A stretch of 5,052 nt of DNA from Bacteroidota bacterium (GTDB taxonomy: Bacteria; Bacteroidota; Bacteroidia; Bacteroidales; GCA-2748055): NCBI GenBank assembly GCA_030592605.1, contig JAUVIT010000182.1, positions 1 to 5,052 of the forward strand, given 5' to 3'. Shown piece after piece: positions 1 through 5,052 of the stretch. Numbering within the stretch: the stretch's first letter is position 1; every line of letters starts with the position of its first letter. The notes below the pieces were generated by a model. The model saw nothing but the letters and a program-made list of their open reading frames with translations. It was not told where the DNA came from and did no database searches. The translations under genes were made by a program, and so were the position numbers.

Positions 1-2208
1 ATGGCGCTCGGATGCTCCGTGATCGGCAATAAAGCTGTTTCCCTTTGGATAGCTATACGGACATACCGTATGAGAGCTTCCCCCGATGGGGAAAGGTCCC
101 CGGTTGACTTTAAACAACTTCTCAACAATGCTTACTCCCCCCATGGGATGCATCAGCGCCACACTGTGCAACTGACCCCACTCCCAGGAAGATACCTCTG
201 GTCCGTACATGGAGGTAAGGGTATCCATAGATTGTTGGAAAGCGGTCCGGATGTTGTCATGAAAACTCTCCCTTAGGTCAGGGGTATTCACATTGTCACA
301 CCAGAGAGATTGTCCTGTCACCCTGGTTTTCTCAATCAGGTTTTTGGCAATGGCGTTATAAGCAAGTTGCCTGTATTGGTCCCCAAGTTCATCTTCGAAC
401 ATAGCCTTGTTCAGTTCCAGAAACATGATCTCAAAAATAAGAGCAGCTGCCGATGAGGCCTGCATATCGTAATCCCAGTCAGCCAGTGCCTCATAAGCAG
501 ACTGGTACTCCCCACTGGCATGATCCTGCAAGGCATCCAGGTACAGTGGAGTCATAAGCATGGCAAAGTGAGAGTGCTGGTCGCGCAGCATTCGTTTAAA
601 ATCTTCTGTTCCAAACACCTCTTTCTCTTCCAGCATCTCCCTGATCCTGCCAATTCGCCAGGGTAGACTGAACCAGGTGCCTATGTAGTAGGGATAGTCT
701 TCGTCTACTGTTTTATTATTGGCGCTGGAAACATAACCGCACTCGGGATTATAGGAGTTTGGTAGCTCCTCAAAGGGAACCGTTCCCTGCCAGTCATACA
801 GAGATGTATCGCCCGGGTAAACCAGGATGCCTCCGGAGTGTCGGATGGGAACTCCTGCGGATGTTTGCAGTCCGATATTTCCAAATCTGTCTGCATAGAC
901 AATATTCTGACTGACCGAAGTGAATGTTTTAACCGCATCCCGGAAATCTTCCCAGTTTCCGGCCCGGTTCAAGTGATAGAGGGTTCGAATCTCATTACTA
1001 ATCTCATTGCCCTGCCAACGGGCCGACATTACTTTGTCCTTTATCCCCTTAAACTCACTAACCACTGGCCCACGGTGGGTAAAACGGTTGAAGCGCACAG
1101 CTGGCTCATCGGCTCCCTTTACTGCGATTTCTTCCTTTACAATTCTCATATCCTGCCACTGGCCATCCAGCATATACTGGTTGCTGTCGGCCGGATTGAT
1201 GGTCTCCAGGTAGAAATCCAGATCATCCACGGTCACATTGGTCATGCCCCAGCCAATATCCTCGTTATGCCCTGCGACGATATAGGGACCACCCGGAAGG
1301 GCCACCCCTGTCACATTTAATTTGCCTTCAATCACCTGGTGGATCTGGTACCAGATACCCGGAGCCATAAGTCCCAGGTGCATGTCATTGGCCATGATGG
1401 GCATGCCTGTTTCACTCTTCTCTCCGGATACGGCCCAGTTATTGGAGGCCTCAAAAACCTGTAGCCCCAGTTCATCTATGATTTTGATGGCATCGCTCAT
1501 AGCCGATTGCAGTTCCAGGGTATTGTCGGAGCTCATATATTCCGGGAATACAGGGATTTTTTGAAATTCCATATCGGGAAGCAACTCCCTGAACAGGGTA
1601 TCAGATACCACCTGTTGAATTTTATAAAGTGCCATATCGGTGTTCCATCCCGACGAAAGGTCCCACGCCATATACCCGATGAGGTTGAAAGTGTGTTCAA
1701 TTTTCCAGGGGTCGGGTTTATATCCCAGCATAGTAAACTCGAAGGAGAGCTTTTTTCGATTTTGGGTAATATACTGGTTGACCCCATCTGTGAAGGCCTC
1801 CATGCCCCGCAGGATATCAGGATCGGTCTGCGAAATCACCTGGCGGGACTTCTTTGTGAATTCCAGAGCCCTGAAGAGCATATCTGCCTCTACCAGTCCG
1901 GGATCGAGTACTTCTGACAATCGCCCTGTGGTGATTCTTCTTAAGAGGTCCATTTGCCACATACGATCCTGTGCCATTACATATCCTACCGTGCGGTAGA
2001 GATCCTCTTCATTTTCGGCATAGATGTGTGGTATGCCCAGCGAATCGCGGAACACGCTTACAGGGCTAGTCAGTTTTTCAAGGTCAATTGTTGCATTGTA
2101 ATCGGGCAGGGCCCTTGTTTTGACACTGTTCAAAAAAATCATACCGCCGGCAATAGCCAGCACAATCACAATCACGATGATGGTGAGAATGCGTTTTAAA
2201 ACTTTCAT
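1..2208 (-). CDS. Penicillin acylase family protein (Ntn-hydrolase), membrane-anchored; 3' end cut by window edge
   Basis: The frame is open for 736 codons from an ATG at 2208 down to base 1, with no stop inside the window. It matches the penicillin/AHL/cephalosporin acylase family, which hydrolyses N-acyl amide bonds after cutting itself into alpha and beta chains. Residues 5-26 are hydrophobic with no lipobox Cys, which suggests a membrane anchor or uncleaved signal and a periplasmic enzyme. The alpha-chain motif GYVMAQDRMWQMDLLRR (75-91) is followed by GRLSE (95-99). The beta chain should begin at nucleophile Ser255 in EASNNWAVSG. NDMHLGL (274-280) places His277 at beta-23, as in cephalosporin acylases and PvdQ. 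GHNEDIGWGMTN (313-324) and SANNK (catalytic Asn497 or Asn498) follow, then GGSSHTV (709-715) and HGASERH (730-736) at the edge. By comparison with the family, roughly the last 50-70 residues are missing. The residue before Ser255 is Ala, where Gly is common in relatives. The gene lies 17 bases downstream of the EEP gene, so the two are probably one operon. Family assignment is firm; the substrate (beta-lactam, acyl-homoserine lactone, N-acyl amino acid or lipid) cannot be read from the sequence. Confidence 0.95.
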   Translation of the reverse strand, partial: MKVLKRILTIIVIVIVLAIAGGMIFLNSVKTRALPDYNATIDLEKLTSPVSVFRDSLGIPHIYAENEEDLYRTVGYVMAQDRMWQMDLLRRITTGRLSEVLDPGLVEADMLFRALEFTKKSRQVISQTDPDILRGMEAFTDGVNQYITQNRKKLSFEFTMLGYKPDPWKIEHTFNLIGYMAWDLSSGWNTDMALYKIQQVVSDTLFRELLPDMEFQKIPVFPEYMSSDNTLELQSAMSDAIKIIDELGLQVFEASNNWAVSGEKSETGMPIMANDMHLGLMAPGIWYQIHQVIEGKLNVTGVALPGGPYIVAGHNEDIGWGMTNVTVDDLDFYLETINPADSNQYMLDGQWQDMRIVKEEIAVKGADEPAVRFNRFTHRGPVVSEFKGIKDKVMSARWQGNEISNEIRTLYHLNRAGNWEDFRDAVKTFTSVSQNIVYADRFGNIGLQTSAGVPIRHSGGILVYPGDTSLYDWQGTVPFEELPNSYNPECGYVSSANNKTVDEDYPYYIGTWFSLPWRIGRIREMLEEKEVFGTEDFKRMLRDQHSHFAMLMTPLYLDALQDHASGEYQSAYEALADWDYDMQASSAAALIFEIMFLELNKAMFEDELGDQYRQLAYNAIAKNLIEKTRVTGQSLWCDNVNTPDLRESFHDNIRTAFQQSMDTLTSMYGPEVSSWEWGQLHSVALMHPMGGVSIVEKLFKVNRGPFPIGGSSHTVCPYSYPKGNSFIADHGASERH

Positions 2209-2220
2209 TTTTTTTGGAGA
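2209..2220 (-). promoter_or_regulatory. A-rich translation initiation region of the acylase gene
   Basis: On the minus strand seven A residues lie directly before the ATG, making an A8 run with the start codon's own A, and they are preceded by TCTCC. There is no GGAGG-like Shine-Dalgarno sequence. A-rich leaders without Shine-Dalgarno sequences are usual in Bacteroidota, which supports this start. The use of the site is inferred, not shown. Confidence 0.4.
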
Positions 2221-2225
2221 TCGGG

Positions 2226-3281
2226 TTAGTGGTTTATTGATAACCTGGCCTGTAGTTGTACTGGCTGGTGGTCGCTGTATTGAAAATTCAGATCAATGGT
2301 TTTCACCTCACTCAACTCAACATTGGGAGATGCCAAAAAGCAATCGATGACTGTGGTGAGAGAGCTGGATTTATCATAAGGAGTGACAACACGCCTGTTG
2401 GTGGGCAGGCTTGTATCATATGCCCAGTTCCACCCGGGTGCAGGGTAATCTTTCTCTATAAAGATTAAATCTTCTGTGTCGAAACGATGGGAGGGGAGTT
2501 CAGGCTCGAGCCCGTAGGGGGTCTGGTTCCAGTCGCCTCCCACAATGACATAGTTTCCTTTTTCATATTCCGAAAGCAGGTAATCGCTGAGATAACTCAT
2601 CTGTTGCGCCCTCAGTGAGCCATCATCATAGGCCGAATTGTGTGTATTGATAAGGACAAGCTCCTTCTGATTACTTAGCTGGTAACGGTTTACCAGGAAA
2701 CAGCGGTCCAGCATAAACAGCTTCATGGGCCAGCTGTAGTTGCCTGGAAAACTGTGACGTTCCACACTGCCCGGACATGGTAAGGAAAGAGTCATCAATC
2801 CCGATTTAACCCCTCCCATAGGCTCCGTAAGAGGAATGGGAACAAATCCCACATCGTAGTTCATTCCAAAACTACTGTTATAATCCTTAAACTGATCCTT
2901 AATAATCTGGTACTCATTTATATGATAACTCCTTTTTGAATTTTGATCCACCTCCTGTAACATGATGAAATCAAAACCCTTATAGGATGCAAGGGTGCTG
3001 TTGATTCCCTCCATATTACGCTTGACCCCTTCCTTGTCCGGGCGCATCTGCTCCCCTCCGTCATAAAAGAAATCCATGGATGCATCCAGACCGGCATATC
3101 CAATATTCCAGATCAATAGCTTAATCTGCAATGAGTCGGATATAATATCCTCCTCACATTCAATCGATTGAATGCTTACGTCATCGGGACGATAGTCATC
3201 TATGGTGGCGTAGAGAAGAAACAGTAAAAACGCTCCCACCAGGATCAGTAAGAGGTATAAGAGGGAACGAATAATCTTCAT
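2226..3281 (-). CDS. Membrane-anchored endonuclease/exonuclease/phosphatase (EEP, DNase I-like fold) family protein
   Basis: This complete gene encodes 351 residues. Residues 4-25 form one strongly hydrophobic helix after a short basic start (MKIIR), so the catalytic domain should sit on the outer face of the inner membrane. The domain covers about residues 52-348 and shows the EEP metal and catalytic motifs in order: LIWNIGY with Asn59, MLQEVD with metal-binding Glu110, NTHNS (212-216), GGDWN (248-252, equivalent to the usual GDFN), a VIDCFLAS stretch (311-318) in place of the common IDYIFVS, and SDHQPV (336-341) with the catalytic His near the C terminus. All core residues look intact, so it should be an active Mg-dependent phosphodiesterase or phosphomonoesterase. 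The superfamily includes DNases, AP endonucleases, inositol phosphatases and neutral sphingomyelinases, and I cannot choose among them. The stop lies 17 bases before the acylase start on the same strand, so a two-gene operon with this gene first is likely. The start has no Shine-Dalgarno sequence. Confidence 0.92.
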   Translation of the reverse strand: MKIIRSLLYLLLILVGAFLLFLLYATIDDYRPDDVSIQSIECEEDIISDSLQIKLLIWNIGYAGLDASMDFFYDGGEQMRPDKEGVKRNMEGINSTLASYKGFDFIMLQEVDQNSKRSYHINEYQIIKDQFKDYNSSFGMNYDVGFVPIPLTEPMGGVKSGLMTLSLPCPGSVERHSFPGNYSWPMKLFMLDRCFLVNRYQLSNQKELVLINTHNSAYDDGSLRAQQMSYLSDYLLSEYEKGNYVIVGGDWNQTPYGLEPELPSHRFDTEDLIFIEKDYPAPGWNWAYDTSLPTNRRVVTPYDKSSSLTTVIDCFLASPNVELSEVKTIDLNFQYSDHQPVQLQARLSINH

Positions 3282-3381
3282 TTCTATGGACTTGGAGAAT
3301 TAAATGTACACAATAATCCGTTTTCATGGGAGTGGCTGATTGGAAATAATTCCTAAATTGCCCAAGCTAAAACCATCTTCT
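3282..3381. promoter_or_regulatory. Divergent intergenic region with presumed promoters for both flanking genes
   Basis: This 100-base gap separates the start of the minus-strand EEP gene from the ATG of the plus-strand barrel gene, so promoters for both directions must lie here or inside the neighbours. On the minus strand TACATTTA (3308-3301) differs by one base from the Bacteroidota -7 consensus TAnnTTTG and lies 19 bases upstream of the EEP ATG, but I see no matching -33 TTG at the right distance. On the plus strand TAAATTG (3354-3360) is a weaker partial match, also without a good -33 box. The region is AT-richer than the genes. The role is inferred mostly from layout. Confidence 0.4.
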
Positions 3382-4737
3382 ATGAAAAACCGACTGTTCT
3401 CCATTGTACTCTTATTGTTCTTTTCCATCTCGTTGATTGCGCAGGATGCTGACACCACTTCCTCGAAGAAAGATGAAAAAGTTAAATCCGGATTCTCCAT
3501 ATCTCCTTTCCCGGTGTTGGGTTATGATGCAGATATCGGATTTAAATATGGTGCCCTGGCTAATCTATACTGGTATGGTGACGGATCACGCTATCCACAG
3601 TACGATCATTCGCTCTTTCTGGAATGGTCGCGAACTACGAAGGGAAATGGGATCAATCAGATCACTTACGAAACTGATAAATTGATACCCGGGATTAGGG
3701 CTCTGTTTGAAGTCAGCTACCTGACCGAAAAGGCGCTGGATTTCTATGGGTTTAATGGTTACCAGGCGGTCTACGACATGGATTTTGAAGACAGCTATGA
3801 TTCGGAAGGTTTTGCCAACAGGCTGTTCTACAGGCATTCAAGGGATCTGTTAAGGATGAAGGCCGATCTACAGGGATCGATCATCGGGCAAAAACTGCGT
3901 TGGCTTGGAGGTATAGCGTATTATGGACATTCAATTGATTTGGTGGACGTGGATGACCTGAACGAAGGGAAAGACGACGACCTGCTGTCGCATAATTCGC
4001 TTTATGGCTCTTACGTGGACTGGGGAATGATCAAGGAGGATCAGGCCAGCGGAGGGAACCATACCATCCTGAAGGGAGGCCTGGTCTTTGATACAAGGGA
4101 TAATGAGCCCAATCCCTTTACCGGCATCTGGACAGAGATGCAATTGCATTACGCCCCTTCTTTTTTAAGCAATACGGATTACAGCTATGGAAGGATCATT
4201 CTGACTCATCGTCAGTATTTCACATTTATCCCGGAATGGATGAGCCTGGCCTACAGGCTAAGCTATCAGGGGAAAATTGGCGGAGAGATGCCCTTTTACA
4301 TGTTGCCATTTATGTTTCAATCGACTCCGAAATTAACCAGGGACGGATTGGGGGGTGCCAAAACAATGCGGGGTTTAAGACGCAACCGGGTCGTGGGGGA
4401 GGGTTTTGCCTTCGGAAATGTGGAATTACGTGGGAAGTTCCTGAAAACCACTATTCTGAATCAACACGTCTATTTTGCTCTGGCTGGCTTTGTGGATGCA
4501 GGTATGGTTACCCAGAAGTATGATTTTGATTATTCCGGAATGCCGGATCTACTACCGGATGACTATCCGGACCAGCTTCTGGACCTGGATGCAAAAGAGG
4601 TTCCGCACCTTGGATTTGGAGGAGGTCTCCACATAGCCATGAACCAGAATTTCATTGTCACCGTAGACTACGGATTTGCGGCCAAAAAGGAAGATGGTGA
4701 TTCGGGCATGTATATTAACCTGAATTTCCTTTTTTAA
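3382..4737 (+). CDS. Outer-membrane beta-barrel protein, Omp85/surface-antigen (BamA/TamA barrel) type without POTRA domains
   Basis: I place the start at the ATG at 3382, giving 451 residues, because MKNRLFSIVLLLFFSISLIA is a complete Sec signal peptide with a likely cut after Ala20. A TTG start at 3340 in the same frame would add 14 residues ahead of it and spoil the signal. The mature protein begins QDADTTSSKKDEK, a short polar linker, and goes almost straight into amphipathic beta-strands rich in Tyr, Phe and Gly. Two Omp85 barrel signatures are seen: GGLVFDTRDNEPNPFTG (232-248), and GGAKTMRGLRRNR (324-336), which matches the conserved loop 6 RG motif, followed by GNVELRG (345-351) of the next strand. 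FVDAG (370-374) and VDYGFA (428-433) fit the last strands, and the chain ends in LNFLF with the terminal Phe typical of outer-membrane proteins. Only about 30 residues precede the barrel, so POTRA repeats are absent, unlike BamA or TamA. It may be a pore or transporter rather than an assembly factor. Family call is good; function is unknown. Confidence 0.85.
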   Translation: MKNRLFSIVLLLFFSISLIAQDADTTSSKKDEKVKSGFSISPFPVLGYDADIGFKYGALANLYWYGDGSRYPQYDHSLFLEWSRTTKGNGINQITYETDKLIPGIRALFEVSYLTEKALDFYGFNGYQAVYDMDFEDSYDSEGFANRLFYRHSRDLLRMKADLQGSIIGQKLRWLGGIAYYGHSIDLVDVDDLNEGKDDDLLSHNSLYGSYVDWGMIKEDQASGGNHTILKGGLVFDTRDNEPNPFTGIWTEMQLHYAPSFLSNTDYSYGRIILTHRQYFTFIPEWMSLAYRLSYQGKIGGEMPFYMLPFMFQSTPKLTRDGLGGAKTMRGLRRNRVVGEGFAFGNVELRGKFLKTTILNQHVYFALAGFVDAGMVTQKYDFDYSGMPDLLPDDYPDQLLDLDAKEVPHLGFGGGLHIAMNQNFIVTVDYGFAAKKEDGDSGMYINLNFLF

Positions 4738-4749
4738 GCGCTTAATGAA

Positions 4750-4767
4750 AAGCAGCCTTTTCTGCTT
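4750..4767. terminator. Possible bidirectional terminator hairpin between convergent genes
   Basis: AAGCAG (4750-4755) and CTGCTT (4762-4767) can form a 6-bp stem with a 6-base loop, CCTTTT. It sits 12 bases after the barrel gene's stop and overlaps the stop codon of the converging HD gene. Neither side has a strong T-run, so it is a weak candidate. A 10-base perfect palindrome, TAAGCGCTTA (4735-4744), lies just before it and includes the barrel stop codon. Confidence 0.3.
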
Positions 4768-5052
4768 ACTTTCCCGGGTCCCACTCACGATAAAACTGAT
4801 CAAGGAAACGGAGCATATATTCATGCCGCTCCCCGGCCAGTTCTTTGCCTGTTGCCGTATTCATCAAATCCTTAAGCTTTAGTAATTTCTCGTAAAAGTG
4901 ATTGATGGTGGGGGCATCCGACTTGTGATAGGATGCGGAATCGGCGTACTCCTGCAGAGGCTTCTTCGGATTGTGGATGGGCCGGTTCTTAAATCCCCCG
5001 TAATTGAAGGCCCTGGCGATTCCAACAGCCCCAATGGCATCAAGCCGGTCGG
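4766..5052 (-). CDS. HD-superfamily hydrolase, YedJ/YpgQ-like; 5' part cut by window edge
   Basis: The last 94 residues and the TAA stop (4768-4766) are present; the start and the HD motif itself lie beyond the right edge. The fragment begins DRLDAIGAVGIARAFNYGG, the signature of YedJ/YpgQ-type HD hydrolases, where an Asp in the D-x-DRLDA segment completes the H...HD...D metal site. Next come RPIHNP, then HFYEKLLKLKDLMNTATGK (51-69), where the family has a near-identical helix, then AGERHEYMLRFLDQFYREW near the end. Family members are cytoplasmic proteins of about 200-220 residues, so slightly under half is visible. Bacillus YpgQ has been reported as a metal-dependent nucleotide pyrophosphohydrolase, but the role of most members is not known. 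It converges on the barrel gene with a 28-base gap and shares no obvious function with it. Confidence 0.9.
   Translation of the reverse strand, partial: DRLDAIGAVGIARAFNYGGFKNRPIHNPKKPLQEYADSASYHKSDAPTINHFYEKLLKLKDLMNTATGKELAGERHEYMLRFLDQFYREWDPGK

Noticed and set aside
1..276. Plus-strand open frame at the left edge
   Set aside because: It is antisense to the C-terminal part of the acylase, where GGSSHTV and HGASERH are read on the minus strand.
838..1320. Plus-strand open frame of 160 codons
   Set aside because: It lies wholly antisense to the acylase gene, whose frame carries clear family motifs here, and its translation resembles no known protein.
1507..2350. Several overlapping plus-strand open frames of 76-136 codons
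   Set aside because: They are shadows of the minus-strand acylase and EEP genes, with odd composition and no recognisable domains.
3340..3381. TTG start 42 bases upstream of the barrel gene ATG, giving 465 residues
   Set aside because: The 14 added residues (with several Lys and Pro) would precede an otherwise complete signal peptide, and the ATG at 3382 gives a standard signal start (MKNRLF).
4552..4824. Minus-strand open frame of 90 codons across the convergent gap
   Set aside because: It overlaps the ends of both the barrel gene and the HD hydrolase gene, each of which has strong family motifs in its own frame.

Overview
The window looks like chromosome from a member of the Bacteroidota. 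The base composition is moderate, the start codons lack clear Shine-Dalgarno sequences and have A-rich or featureless leaders, and the outer-membrane protein has a signal peptide ending in a typical '-IAQ' cut site. The genus cannot be told from this sequence. The window holds four protein genes, two of them cut by its edges. No RNA genes, mobile elements, CRISPR arrays or long repeats were seen.

Layout. Positions 1-2208 (minus) carry most of a penicillin-acylase-family Ntn-hydrolase that is open for 736 codons and runs off the left edge without its last part. Just 17 bases upstream of its start, also on the minus strand, ends a complete gene (2226-3281) for a membrane-anchored endonuclease/exonuclease/phosphatase (EEP, DNase I-like) protein. 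The two are almost certainly co-transcribed, EEP first. A short divergent intergenic region (3282-3381) separates this pair from a plus-strand gene (3382-4737) for an outer-membrane beta-barrel of the Omp85/surface-antigen type that has no room for POTRA domains. After a 28-base convergent gap containing a small hairpin comes the 3' end of a minus-strand gene (4766-5052) for a YedJ/YpgQ-like HD-superfamily hydrolase.

How they may work together. The acylase and the EEP protein each have an N-terminal hydrophobic segment that would anchor a catalytic domain outside the cytoplasm, and the divergent gene encodes an outer-membrane barrel, so three of the four genes act in the cell envelope. One possible reading is a periplasmic pair that cleaves a phosphodiester and an N-acyl amide, for example on envelope or environmental lipids, but nothing in the sequence fixes the substrates. 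The HD hydrolase gene faces the other way and appears to be an unrelated neighbour. I see no clear evidence of a wholly new system. The best candidates for a second look are the EEP-acylase pair and the POTRA-less Omp85 barrel.
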